From Emydura subglobosa (lineage: Eukaryota > Chordata > Testudines > Chelidae), in the NCBI GenBank assembly GCA_007922225.1, contig ML680098.1:186001-250000 (forward strand): a DNA stretch of 64,000 nt, read 5' to 3'. Made by a program: the position numbers and the translations under genes. How positions within the stretch are numbered: the first letter of the stretch is position 1; each line of letters starts with the position of its first letter. The notes beneath the pieces are model-generated. The model worked only from the letters and a program-made list of their open reading frames with translations, made no database searches and was not told the origin of the DNA. Positions 47,211-58,500 of this stretch are shown in pieces.

Positions 47211-48206
47211 CTGAAGATAGGACGTTGGGAGGGGAAGATTGATCCATGAGAGGATATTTGCTTATGAAGTGGTTTTACGTAATTAAAAGGTACCTAACCA
47301 CACCAAAGTGGATAAAAAAAACAATATATTTTTCTACACATAGGGGAGTTAGTTTGTCAGATTCCTCATGTTACTTGAGCGAGCTCTTTTGCATATTAAT
47401 ATTTAATCACACAAAAATTCAGGTTCTACAATTTTTATCATAATTTTTAAAACCCAAATCTGCTGTCATAAAAAAAGAAATCAAACTGCTTAGCTGGATT
47501 TAGGTTATATTCCCCTTTAGTAAAGTTGCAGGGGAAAGCAAGCAAGAACATATTCAACCCTTTGAAAATTTATGACATTTTCTGTTTTCATTTAAGAAAA
47601 CAGAAAAAAAGCTTGTGGATAGAACAATCAAAATGCCATTGCAGGTGCCTCCTGTCACTTCATATTCCACAGCATCAAACCGTGAATTGGGCAGATTGTG
47701 TACAATATATGGGGTAATAAGTACAGTTTAGATATTAACAGCACAGAATCAGGACTGCATACTTTGGTAAAAATTGCTTATAGCACAGAGCAGTAAGTAG
47801 CCATGGTGCCATGCCAGATGTGAACTTGTTCGCTGCAACACATTCCCCAAATCAGCACTTGTTATTAATCAAATGTTATAACAAGCTGCCTGCAACAGCA
47901 CTCTGCAACCATGATTAATGAGCCGGCAGGCTTTAAAGGGACCAAAGTCACTTTTTTAGACACTCAAGTCTCTAGGCTAGAAAAGTACAGATACAAATGT
48001 AGGACTGCACCATGTCTGTCCTGAAGAGAGTAGAGGTGTGTCAGGCAAATAAAATGCTCCCATGCTACACATCTAGAAGTACTATAAAGAAACAACATAG
48101 CATTGGATAGTCAGCAAACCAGGATATCACTTGGTTTCCTGTAGAGAGTGGAATCTTCATGCTGGCCGTAGCTGGTAGCAGAACTTGTGTCAAACAAAGA
48201 AGATTA
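47211..48206. other. Unique DNA, candidate conserved non-coding
   Basis: No repeats. The stretch 47860-47960, with 'aatcaaatgttataacaagc' and 'accatgattaatgagccgg', has mixed composition and homeodomain-like TAAT motifs. Short frames are unrecognised. Confidence 0.4.
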
Positions 48207-48292
48207 GGCCAAATCCTTAACTAAGTCACTATTCAGGTAAAAAACTTATTGAAGTCAATAGGAATTTTACACAAGTTAAGAATGAATAAGAA
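48207..48292. mobile_element. Short palindromic MITE, 'aggccaaatcctta' type
   Basis: 'ggccaaatccttaactaagt', then 'ttgaagtcaataggaatttt' and 'acacaagttaagaatgaata'. The 'aactaag'-side and 'ttaagaatg'-side phrases are partly inverse. The core is the recurring 'gaagtcaatagg'. Confidence 0.48.
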
Positions 48293-49083
48293 CCAAGCGC
48301 TAACCTAGTGCTGAGTAGCCACACAATACAGGAACGAGACCTACTGAAGATCCTTGTATTCAGGAAAGGGTCTAAGGGGAAGGGGTTGTTTATTTGTTTT
48401 AAACACAGCTCTTACTGGATAAGGGAAGGACTTCTTGTTGTATCCCGTTAGACATGGATCAAACTGGTTCAAAGAATGTTGGCTACGTGCCTGACAAGAC
48501 CACGGGAATAATTTTGCATTGCCATAAAGGAACATACACATTCACCATTATGTGTGGGATCATATTATTCCAGGCTATTGGGGGCAAGCATCAGGTATTT
48601 TTAAGATGTTCAGAAATCCCCAGAGTTTCATTATTTGTCCAAAATTTCATATTACAAAGGGCATTTTTTCACTGCTCTAAAGTTTGAAAAGTTTCAGTCA
48701 TCCAATCCAGGAGCAGAAATAATACCATATGATTTGCATGAGCAGTCAGATACCACCAAGAGTCAAAGAAGCCACAAAAAGACACAAAGAGAGAAAGGAC
48801 AATGAGGAAGAGACAGAGAATATGTAAAGCAAATATGGAAAAAAAAATAAATTCAGAGAAGAAAAAAATCAGAGAGAGAGAGAGAGAGAAGGAAGAAAAA
48901 TGGGGATCTGAAAGGCTATAAGCTATTTTTGTCTTAGTTACCTTGAAAGCACTGCTGTAGAGCAACAACTCTAGCCTGATCTGAAACATCCTGCTTTTCG
49001 GGGTACTGAAGCACCTAATTTTGTTCATAGTTCCATTATTATTATTGCTTACATTCATATAAATAAAAGGGAGGATGGAGGTT
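48293..49083. other. Unique DNA with an (AG)n run, no gene seen
   Basis: The 142-codon minus-strand frame at 48669-49097 stays open mainly because the plus strand is purine-rich (48770-48900), including an AG run at 48871-48889. Its Ser/Phe/Leu repeats reflect that composition, so I do not call it a gene. Confidence 0.6.
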
Positions 49084-49360
49084 CTAGTTAAGGCCATGGA
49101 TGGGACTCAGGAGATGTAGGTTCAGTTCCTTGCTCTGTCACAGAATGTCCTTGGGCACTTAATCTCTCTGTGCCTCAGTTCTCCATCTGTAACTAGAAGA
49201 TGACAATATGCCTTTTATTCCAGCCTTTGACAGTCTCGTCTCTTTAGGCTGCAGCTTTGGTGGGGGGAGGAGGTAAAGTAAGTGTATATCCAGCACCTGG
49301 CAAATAGGGCCTTGTCTTGGTCTGGGTTCCTAGACATGTCTGTGATATAAATGATTATTG
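49084..49360 (+). repeat. MIR/CORE-type SINE with sauropsid tail, plus strand
   Basis: Head 'ggatgggactcaggagatg', 'aggttcagttccttgctctg' and CORE 'ccttgggcacttaatctctc', 'tgtgcctcagttctccatct'. The diverged tail is 'cagcacctggcaaatagggc', 'cttggtctgggttcctagac' and 'gtgatataaatgatta'. Confidence 0.87.
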
Positions 49361-49424
49361 TCAAGTGGCCCCAATAAGGGGTCACAATCTTCTTGTACTG
49401 TTACTAGAACAATCATGTAGGAAA

Positions 49425-49540
49425 GAAAAACTCTTCCCTAAGTAGCTTGCAATCTAACAAGACACATGAAGTGGATGAAAGAAATAAACGGGTAAGGGAA
49501 AGGGAGAATGGGGTAACAGTTACACAAACATAAAATAGCA
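49425..49540 (-). repeat. Possible SINE-tail relic, minus strand
   Basis: 'agtagcttgcaatctaacaa' recalls the antisense tail phrase 'aagagcttacaatcta'. The rest has decayed. Confidence 0.35.
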
Positions 49541-50756
49541 TGTCTGAAGTCCCTCAGTACCAGATGGGCAGAGGATAAAGCAAGTAGAGTACAGACTAAG
49601 AAAGCCCTAGGAATATCATGTCCTTGCATTCATTTCAATAGACCTGACATAAAACATACTATCCCAATTGTGTTAAAGGCATGGCAATTAAGTGTTTCAC
49701 ATGTATTTTTTTTAAAAGTGATTAACTGTCTAAAGTTCTCTTTGCTGCAAAGGTCAGACCCAGTGTGCTAAGAGCTTTCAAAGACAGACATCCAGCAGGT
49801 AACACAGACCAATTTCAGCACATACCGGTTAAACAGCCATTGATCTTTCTTCAGTGATCATGTTATAATCTCTGTAAATTCTTGATACAAGCAGCTTGAA
49901 AAATTCCTGCCATCAATTATGACTCATATCAACATAATGCAACGTAACACACTTACGGTCAATGAATACATCAACTTCCCAAATGCCATCTACCGGTACA
50001 GAGCATGAGATATAATAATGCAGACCTCTTGTTTACCGATATGGGAACCATAACCCAACAGCTGCCAACATAATAGAAGAACTACAAATGATCCACATAC
50101 GAGCCTTTTTTAATTTAAAGCTCACGCACTTGTTACTGATAAAACCTGGCCATTTATGAACTCAGGCTCATGCTTGGTGGTGCCTGGAAGTTAATACATA
50201 TTAACTTATTTAAGCCTCAAAAGCCACTAAACATTGTGGTATAGTGCTATAGAAACCTGCCAGCAAAGAGGGCATTGCCCCTCACATCACTGTCATAGTC
50301 TCTCAAGGAGGGGGGGCGGGGGGGGAGAAGATAGATTCAGACTTAGATCCTGATGCTACTCTTCTAAATGTGGTTTTGTTTTTGCACTCCTACTTGGTCC
50401 TCCTCTTGCTAAAGTTGGACTTCCCCTCATTTATGTGGTCACATTTTACTGTGCTCCTTAATTCACTTCAAAATGAAACATGAAAGCATGTTCATACCAA
50501 TCAGAAATGGTTTAGAAGATTGAGAGAGGAAAGCTGGGAAGGGCAATGCATTAGGCTTTCCCCCTCAGGGGAGTTGCATTCAAATACTGGCTTAGGTCTG
50601 AAGAGGAGGAAAAACTTTGATCATCTCATCCTAATGCCCCACTTGTACACATCACAAAGCTGCCATTCGTTATGACAGGCCACCACTGCTCAAGGAAAGT
50701 CTATGGCTGTAATAGCAAGGGCATTGCTGTTCAGCAGTTAAGAGCTTAGGCAAGTT
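49541..50756. other. Unique DNA, candidate conserved non-coding
   Basis: No repeats. Between 49840 and 50110 the sequence has mixed composition with motifs such as 'catcaattatgactcatat'. A G-run patch lies at 50309-50326. No credible open frame. Confidence 0.4.
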
Positions 50757-50867
50757 GGACCAATACTGAAAGGTGCTGAGCAACGTCAATGACCATTGAC
50801 CTCAGTGGGAATTGTGGGGGGCTCTGAGCCATACAGGAAGCATTCAGCACCTTGTAGAATCAAGGCC
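50757..50867. mobile_element. Palindromic MITE, 'aggtgctgag' type
   Basis: The left arm is 'ggaccaatactgaaaggtgc' with 'tgag', and the reverse complement of the right arm is 'ggccttgattctacaaggtg' with 'ctga'. Centre 'ccattgacctcagtgggaat'. Related to 18099 and 31738. Confidence 0.62.
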
Positions 50868-50986
50868 ATTGTTAAGCCTGGTTAAAGCCAGTACTATGAA
50901 TTCTTCACTTTCATAAACAGCAGAAAAGTCAGTAGCAAAACATTATGTAATAGGGGTTCCTTTTTGTATGTGTCTTTTAAACAAGC

Positions 50987-51012
50987 TTTTTTTTTTTTTT
51001 TTTTTTTTTTTT
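50987..51012. repeat. Poly(T) tract, 26 bases
   Basis: Uninterrupted T run. If it is the tail of a minus-strand retrocopy the body should lie to the right (51013 onward), but I recognise none. Confidence 0.9.
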
Positions 51013-51416
51013 AAGTGTTTTTATTCTAGTTCTAAACTCAACACACAACCTGGGGTTGCTAGGAGTGTCTGCTTAGAAAAGGCTCAGTGACAGAGATTCA
51101 GCACATCAGGACAGACATGCACTGCCAGAGCTGTTTGCACGGGAAGTTTTCACTGAGCTGGCCTGCCTTCACTATGCCTGTCTCTAGCAAGCATGTCAAT
51201 TTCTCACCTGAATGACCACAGCAGATATAATCTTCCACTTCCAACCCCTATATTAAAACAAACAGAAATACAGTAAGATAGATATAAATTAAATAGTAAT
51301 TGACCTGAATCGAGTATGAATTATTTTGTTGGCCATCTGAAAAGGCAACCAAAGCTTATGGAACATTTGAATTCCACTATCCATCTCGTGGGCCTTCAGT
51401 TTGTTGCCAGGCGATC
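51013..51416. other. Unique DNA between two homopolymer tracts
   Basis: About 400 bases with no recognised repeat or frame. Confidence 0.5.
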
Positions 51417-51441
51417 AAAAAAAAAAAAAAAAAAAAAAAAA
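51417..51441. repeat. Poly(A) tract, 25 bases
   Basis: Uninterrupted A run, with a second shorter A run at 51488-51500. No retrocopy body recognised on its 5' side. Confidence 0.9.
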
Positions 51442-53079
51442 GCCTGGCTGTGTATATGAATTAGGAATGAACTAATTTTTCTTTTTTAAAAAAAAAAAAA
51501 TGGTTTGCAAATGGTGAAAATGGCTGTCTTCCAAATGAGTGCTTTCCACAGCATTTCCATAGCTCAGGAAAGCTGCATAGCAAGTCTGTTGCTAGGTAAA
51601 TCATGGTGCCGGATGACGGGCACAAATACTTTCTGTGAGGTACAGTACATCATTGAAGTTAGCTTCTTCTAAGTTGGCCTCTTGGTGCTTTAGAAGTAGC
51701 TCATTAAAAAAAGATGGGGACAGAGCAGCTTGATTAAGTATGAGATGACAGTTTTGATAGATGGTTATCAGAGTGCAGCTGCATTTTCCAGAGACAAAGT
51801 ATTTAGAGAATCAGCTACCAGTTGGTCCTGTCCCTCCCATGCATCCAGCGCTTTCCTGCACACCGTAAGAACACCTTCTAAAGGTAAGGACTTCTTTTAA
51901 CAGATTAGTACCGACAAACTGGGTTAAAAGTTAAGCTGGGATATTGCACAAACCCTTAGTTGCCTCAGCATCTCCACAGTATTGTCCCCTCTCCACATCC
52001 CCACAGGGGAATTCTCACTCCGAAAATAATTCTGGCTGGCCAACTCTGTTGTGTGGCACCCCCCTACAACCACACTCCATCGAGGAGCTGGGAGGCACCC
52101 ACTGGTGGCAGCGACAGGAGAGTACCATTCCTAAGGGTGTCATTTTGCTGCAGGGAAGTGAGGGGCCTCGGGAGCAGGAGACTTGGTCCTCAACTGTGTC
52201 CCAATATCCCCTGTAGACACAGGTAAGCTTACTGTCCGCTCCAGAGGGAAGAGTGTGAGGGGCAAGCCTTGGCTCTCAATAGAATGAGTTGAAGTAAGCT
52301 CTGTTAGCTAAATCTGGCAGGCTTCTGCTGGCTTCTTGGTGAAAGGGGACAATATGGACCCTGGACTGGATTTGAACCTGAGATAGGATAAACAGTTTTG
52401 TGTGTCTCTATTACTAGTCCCCCCATTCATCTCCCCCATCTAATATAATCATCATGTAATCAGAATAAGAAAAAGGTTGAAAAATCGTAACTTTAGCATT
52501 TCAGTTATACTTTCTGAGTGCGGGGGGCCTTTTATATTTTTGAGCTAACAAACAAGGAAACAGTACTGACACTGGTTTAGTTTCACTTGGGTTGACTTAA
52601 TCTGATCAGTTTTGATCTTTTCACCACTTCGTCCCATGCAAATACTAACCTGAAGATAATTTTTTGTGATAGAGACCTCAAAGTGAAGTCTTAGTAAGCA
52701 TGATGAAAATGCATTTGCATCTTGAAACAGGCCAAGCAAAATCAATCCTTCACAGATTATGTTTATTAGACACAGGGAAGCTAAAAGCCTGTGGGTTTAA
52801 TCTGTGAAATTATGCACGCTTGAACATGTACCTCAGATAGTAAAAATAACTGCAGAGTCGTGCATTATCAGTAGTGCGGATTTGCAAACTTTCACCACTT
52901 GTTTTAAATTCTTCTTCGTTCCTATTAATGCTAATAATCTACTTAACACACTTCTTCAGGTGCAGAATTCATCATTTTTATGCCCTTAAAGGAGACGCTT
53001 TAATTTGTAATGAAGACTGAAACAGAATAGAGTACTGTATAGCATTCTCTACATAGGCTTTTAATTAGGGGCCTGTCTA
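51442..53079. other. Unique DNA; open-frame patch at 51944-52226
   Basis: Two overlapping plus-strand frames (about 90 codons) lie in a locally GC-richer patch that ends at 'gacacaggtaagc' (52217-52229), a good match to a splice donor. Neither peptide is recognised, and no clear acceptor or start is seen. Consistent with a non-coding exon or chance. Confidence 0.35.
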
Positions 53080-53312
53080 TCTATGATACTTTTATGACCC
53101 CCATTACAGAGCCCTCACAATATTGTAAAGTATTTATCCTTAGTTCCTCTGTGAGGTAGTGAAATATAATTACCTCATTTTAGAATTAGGAAACTGAGGC
53201 ACAGGGAAACCAAGTGATTTAGCTAGGGCCAGACAAGTAGACTGTGTCAGAGCAGGGAACTGAACCCAAACCCCAGGATAGCTCCCTAACCAGTTGACCA
53301 TTCTTCCTCTCT
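53080..53312 (-). repeat. MIR-type SINE, minus strand, nearly full length
   Basis: On the plus strand: tail 'atgatacttttatgacccc', then 'ctctgtgaggtagtgaaat', 'ggaaactgaggcacaggg', 'aaaccaagtgatttagctag' and 'agagcagggaactgaaccc', and finally the head 'ctaaccagttgaccattctt'. Read on the minus strand this is head, CORE and tail in order. Confidence 0.9.
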
Positions 53313-53520
53313 AGATGCCTCTTTAAAAGAAACAGTTAAATATGCACAAACCTGATCACCACTAATAACTGTGCAATGGCTTTACACTCAGGCCAAGGGG
53401 AGCTCTGTGATATTCTGGCAGTGACATAATTTATACTCTCTGTATATGAAGAAGGCATAGATCTCACTTTAGCCGTACTTTTCCACTTCTCACGTGATTA
53501 GGAAGTTGTCTCGAGAGTTA

Positions 53521-53630
53521 GGGCTAGATTTTCAAAGGTATTTAAGCTCCTAACAATGCACATGTGTGTCTACTGGGCTTTTCAATGGTGCCCAAGTGAA
53601 CGAGGTGCCTAATTCCCATTGAAATCAGGG
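53521..53630. mobile_element. Palindromic MITE, 'gggctagattttcaaaggta' type
   Basis: The left arm 'gggctagattttcaaaggta' continues 'tttaagctcctaac'. The right side shows 'gaggtgcctaattcccatt' and 'gaaatcagg'. Arms are imperfect inverses, with the 'cccattga' core near the right end. Confidence 0.55.
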
Positions 53631-54699
53631 CTCTGGTTCTGAACTCTGGTAGAAGAAACTTACAAAAAAGGAGGAGAGGCACTGTGAATCCAAGAACTGT
53701 CTGGGCTTCTTTCTCCTTCCCTTCATGGGACATTCTCAGCTGGTACAAAGTCCTATGGGGATAAACTCCCTTTTAAATGTGAGTACTTCTCTTGGTCTAC
53801 CTCTCCCAGACTATTATGGCTACAAAGAAGTCTGCACGAACAGCCCAGACTCTCTTTCCTGGCTCTCCTCTCCTGAACAAGTCTGAAGTGATTCCTCTCT
53901 CTCCTCCATCACTGTGGAGTCCTCACATCATGGCTGATCTCAGTGGTGTCCATTTTACCACTCAGATAGAACAGCTAGACCTTCAAAATAATCCAAGCAA
54001 ATCCAAGCAAAAACTAAAATTTCCTGCCATGTACACTGACTGACCTTTAACTCGCCTGTACCTGACCTCATCCAAAAGGCAAGGTGATAACCCAATAGAA
54101 GAACAACCATGTGGTGACAGCAGAATGTAACTGACTGAAAAAATATCCCCAGATTTCTCAAATGTGCAGAATTGCCCATCTTTAAAAAAATCAAGGTAAA
54201 TCCATCTGTATTTCTCAAAGTGGGCCACCCTGAGCACAGTGGAACAGAAATGATGTATCAGTCCTCAATACCTCCAAAGGCCTACTAGCAATACACCTTT
54301 TAAACTCTGTAACCTGGTATTTATACTAGAGACAGTTTTACATGGCTATGGTGTTGTTGTTCACGCACTTGCATGATTGATTTTAATCACATTTTTTTCT
54401 TTTCCATATTATTTTTAAATATTATTGTAAAGGGGAAAAGGTCCAGGAAAATACAACAGCTAAATAATTGTTTGTGTAACAGAAAAAGCCGGATTTATAC
54501 CAACAAAAGAAAGGAAATCCCCAAGATAAGAATAAAACTGTAGGATGGGAATTAGGCCATAATTCACTTTGCAATGCCTAAGCCTTGCATGGCTCTTAAA
54601 ACCGCAGCACTATAACACTCACATAATACCTACAGTAAGCAGGGCTGCTCCAGTAAGTATTACATTATTCAGATCTCTTCAGTGTATAGGTACTGTACA
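53631..54699. other. Unique DNA, no gene seen
   Basis: Includes a 10-bp tandem pair 'atccaagcaa' at 53991-54010. Opposed frames at 53792-54237 overlap and are unrecognised. Confidence 0.45.
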
Positions 54700-54830
54700 G
54701 TCAGTTATGGCCTAAGACCCTTATTAAGCACAGGATTAACTTTAAATGTGTGCTTAAATTGCATGGACTTCAATGGGATTTAGCACATGCTTAAGTTCTT
54801 TGCTGAACTGGGGGCATCAGAACCAGACCT
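54700..54830. mobile_element. Palindromic MITE, 'agcacatgcttaag' type
   Basis: The right arm 'tagcacatgcttaagttctt' plus 'tgctgaactgggg' is well kept, and the centre reads 'atggacttcaatgggattta'. The left arm ('attaagcacagg', 'aaatgtgtgcttaaattgc') is decayed. Related to 10836-10926. Confidence 0.6.
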
Positions 54831-55504
54831 TCAGATGGTGTAGTTGTCATAGATCCATCAACTTCAATTAAGCCACAACAGTTTAGTCTTCAGGTCTGGT
54901 CTGTTATGTCAAAGGAGGTGTTCATTAACCCTTCCCTTGCACTGTGGATGAACAACATAAAAAGCAATCCATGATCTCAAAGTGCATCACAGATTGCGTG
55001 CAGTCTAGCTGACCACCTACATTAAACTCAGAGATTAGTAATTAAGACCTTCTGTACCAAAAAAATAGGTTTCTTCTACTTGAGACACAGTAGAAATGAC
55101 ATCTTATTTTCAGATGCAGAGAAGATGCATGCTAAGTGTGTTGAATTCCCCCTCTAGTGTGTTTAGTCCACAAAAGGTTGGAGCTTATTTTGCTATTGGT
55201 TGAAGAGTTACTCCTTTAGCTACGGGGCAAAGTTCTGGGCCTTTGATGAAGTTCCCAGGTTCTAACCTTTTTGAAAGGCAGGGTGCGGGGTGTTACAGGC
55301 ACAAAACCCTTACAAAATACTAAATGTTTACTTAGGTTTGAGTCTGTCCTGAGAAGCACAGCGATAAACATGCTTGGCAATAAAGTTGACGAAAAAAAGG
55401 ACACTGTTCTGCTATTTTTTTTTCCATGAAAAAAAATGTATCCTTTTTTTGTTGAAAATGTTAAAATGTTTATCCAGCTCATCCTAGCAACTAGATAGTT
55501 CTTT
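54831..55504. other. Unique DNA, no gene seen
   Basis: T-rich near 55410-55460. The 88-codon minus-strand frame at 55216-55482 is unrecognised. Confidence 0.45.
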
Positions 55505-55655
55505 ACCTAAAAGTCTTAAAGCATTTACAAAAGTGGGAAATATTATCCCCATTGTACAGAAAAGGAAACTGAGGTAACAGCAAGTCTGTGGCAGAATCAG
55601 GAACAAAACCGAGAAGTCCTGATTCAACCTGGCACTCTCATCACTGGATAATGTT
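55505..55655 (-). repeat. MIR-type SINE, minus strand, partial
   Basis: On the plus strand: 'taaagcatttacaaaagtgg', 'tatccccattgtacagaaa', 'aggaaactgaggtaacagc' and 'aagtctgtggcagaatcagg', then 'aagtcctgattcaacctgg'. This is antisense tail, CORE and part of the head. Confidence 0.82.
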
Positions 55656-55919
55656 GACTTCTAGTGCGTTACAATCTAGTCCACCAGAGGATATCAAAAG
55701 CTATTCATAAATGGGCATTGTACTATAACTTATAAAGCTGAAATAAAGGCTGCCATTTTAAACCAGTATGGTTACTTTTCAGAATCCAAATTCCATCATG
55801 GAAGGAGTTAAGGCAAGAATGGGTTTTCAAAGCTTTAGCTCTACCTTTGAGTTTCCATGTACCTCCTAGACTTATTCAACTCCCTGAATTTTTTATGTAA
55901 AATATCTGCTGTAGCATTT

Positions 55920-56710
55920 TTTTCTACGTCATTTTCACCCATGAGGGTGTATCCTCACTTCTCACCACACTGCCTGCTTCCTGGGCCCCCTAATGGCCAG
56001 TCCCACATGGCATCTTTTGCCGATGCTCTCTCTGGGTCTTCTGTGGCATGGCCCTTCCGCCAAGCCACGCAACAGCTCGCCCTCCTTCCGAGGTAACTAA
56101 AAGATCCAACTTACAACTCACAAACTATGATCAAAATTTTGGTTGTATACCCCTCTCAGGATCCACAGCTACATGCCCTCTCAACCTGGACCCTACAGAG
56201 AGTCTCTTGAACCAGTTCTTCCTCCACAGGATTCCTCCACCACTTCCCTTAGCCAGGGACACCAGCTGTTTTCCTCTGAGGATCTCCTCACTCTGTGTGG
56301 ACCCGATTTTAAGGCTCCTCCACAGAAGCTTACTCTGTTCACTGTGGGTCTCTTTCTCCTGTTTCAGACCCTAACTCAGGACTCCCCCCATCAGCAGTGG
56401 CTATCCTGTTCCCTGGGGGTGACTTAGCCTGACTTCCTCACACTTTCCCCTTGCTCCTTTCTCCAAGGTCTTTCTTCCTCTACTGAGTCCCCAGTCTGTC
56501 TAAGTAATGCTCGCTCCGCATCACTACTGCAGCGGGAGGTCAGTCTTCCTAAGCCCCATTACACCCAACTGCAGTCATTAATTAGCCCTTATGTTGCTAG
56601 CTCCTTAGTTTGGCTGAGGGATGACTACTAAGTCCTGGGTAAGGCTGAGCCCTCCTTGCCTCAAAGGGCTGGCCAGCCTGTGATACCTCTTCCCACTGAT
56701 AATATGAATA
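55920..56710. other. Pyrimidine-rich, GC-elevated block of unknown origin
   Basis: The plus strand is strongly C/T-rich for about 800 bases and has more CpG than its surroundings. Two overlapping plus-strand frames (56048-56374 and 56143-56427, about 100 codons each) follow from the composition and have no recognised domain. It could be an old LTR or other retroelement, but I see no termini, polypurine tract or primer-binding site. Confidence 0.4.
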
Positions 56711-56734
56711 AGCAGTAAAAGCATCAAACGTTGT

Positions 56735-56849
56735 GGGTCAGGTTATGAACCCGTTACTCGCACTGGTGAGGAGCTACTCATTTGAGTGGTCAATGGAATT
56801 ACTCTTTGGAGTAACTGCGTGCCATTGTAAGTGATTCACAACCTGGTCC
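56735..56849. mobile_element. Palindromic MITE, 'ggtcaggttatgaac' type
   Basis: The left end 'gggtcaggttatgaacccg' pairs with the right end, whose reverse complement is 'ggaccaggttgtgaatcac'. The centre has 'gttactcgcactggtgag' and 'gagtggtcaatggaattact', the 'ttactc...gagtaa' theme of a common reptile hairpin element. Confidence 0.62.
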
Positions 56850-57519
56850 TATATAAATAATTTATACATAAAAACATATATGTATACAAATATTTATATA
56901 GGGCTAGGTTATGGATACATACATCACATATGCTTGCATATGTCTAAGTAAGTTTGTAGCTGAATAAGTTATTAACAACAATTCCTTTGTATGTTCAATA
57001 GTCCCTTAAAAGTTTGTGTGCAAGTGTCTGTCTTCCTCAGAAAACAGTCTTACAAAAATGTACGCTTGATCAGGAAGCTCATGTCTCCTATAACTCAGAA
57101 TATAACATCGCCCCCCCACCCATCTCTGTTCTCATCAATTATTTTGTCTGCTAAATAGGGGGCTCTGGAATAGAAAGCTATTTTGTTTAGATTTATGTGC
57201 AGTACAAAGATCTGTGAATCAAATGACAAAATAGTGGCTCTCTCAATAGTGTGACAGAGGGGAATACACTGACACAGAGGCATATTTTTCTTTAGTAACA
57301 GTTTGAAGCTGGAAGCTGAAAGCAGCTGGAAACTGAAATTAGTGTCACTGGGAAATAGATAGCAAGCTCATGGATCAGCTCTTAGAAAATGGAAGACAAC
57401 AACTGAGTCCAGCTCCCTGTCAAGGCAGAATATAGTTATAGGTGGATTGCAAACTTTAGAAGGCCTGGTTCAACTTGGACGGTTCACCATAAATCTGGAT
57501 ATATCCGTAAATCTCATGG
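56850..57519. other. Unique AT-rich DNA, no gene seen
   Basis: Contains a TA-rich patch at 56860-56905. A minus-strand frame (57095-57283) is unrecognised. Confidence 0.5.
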
Positions 57520-58225
57520 GTCTAGATATGGGGTTCTCAAACTGGGGGCTATGAGGTTATTACATGGGGGTCACAAGTACATGTACGAAATAGAGAGAAA
57601 CTGCTACAAAATATATAATTTAAATCTAACAGTTTAGAAAAATTACACACACCTTTCCATCTCAGTATAGTGTATTTACTTCAAAAAAGTATTGCAAACG
57701 TATAATGCAGCGATTGTTGCTCCTCAACAAAATGTGTATTTGTATTATCACCACATAAAGGAAATTGGACTCTGGGGATCTCAGTATCGTGCGTGTAGAT
57801 TTATCAACTTCAGACTAGAAAGGTGGGACTGAGACAAGATTAAAGGGCTTGATTGTTTAGCAGTTGAAGAGCTGCATTAAACTGCAAACCAATTAGAATG
57901 CTGAGATGGGCAAAAAAAAAAGTAATTTATAATTTAACAGTCAGACCCACAGGCAGGGGTGGTGCTGGGAGGGGGTCATAGCCACCGCAAAATTTGCCTT
58001 AGCCCCACATAGCTAACCCTCCAAGCACAAAGGTCAAAAGTTACAGAGAAGTAAGGCGGCATGGTATGGCATTTTTTCAGTTCTGCACTGCCTTCAGAGC
58101 TGGGTGCCCAGCTAGGAGCTGACGCCAGGAGCAACACAGAAGTATGGGTGTCAAGGGGGCTTTAAGTCTGCTTTGAAAAGTGATATTTGTATGTTGGTCA
58201 TTGTCACTTTTCACAGCAGACCGAG

Positions 58226-58482
58226 ACCCTGTCTACACTTACCTCTGGGATTCGGTGGCAGTTGATGGGAGTTACGCAAGCTACTCAAAAAACTTGCGTA
58301 ACTCCTGTTGACTTCTCCACTCCTCTTCTGCGCACCATCTTCATGGCTCTGCGCCACTTGGGAAGGTGGTCTTAGTAAGTCGATTTCTGGATCGACTGAG
58401 CGGGTCTTCACTGACCGCTCAGTCGATCCAGAGCAATCAATCTGACGGTGGCAACTTTGCCGCTCTCAGTGTAGCCGTATCC
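58226..58482. mobile_element. MITE with two internal hairpins, nested in the hAT element
   Basis: The ends are 'gaccctgtctacacttac' and, as reverse complement, 'ggatacggctacactgag', an imperfect pair. Inside are two strong hairpins. The first has 'ggagttacgcaag' (58268-58280) and its exact inverse (58293-58305). The second has 'ctggatcgactgagcgggtc' (58387-58406) and 'gaccgctcagtcgatccag' (58413-58431), inverse with one bulged base. The small open frames across this region, on both strands, are artefacts. Confidence 0.68.
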
Positions 58483-58500
58483 TTACTAGTGGCCCATTGC

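Noticed and set aside
48669..49097. 142-codon minus-strand open frame
   Set aside because: It is open because the opposite strand is purine-rich, including an (AG)n run. The peptide is Ser/Phe/Leu-repetitive and has no known motif.
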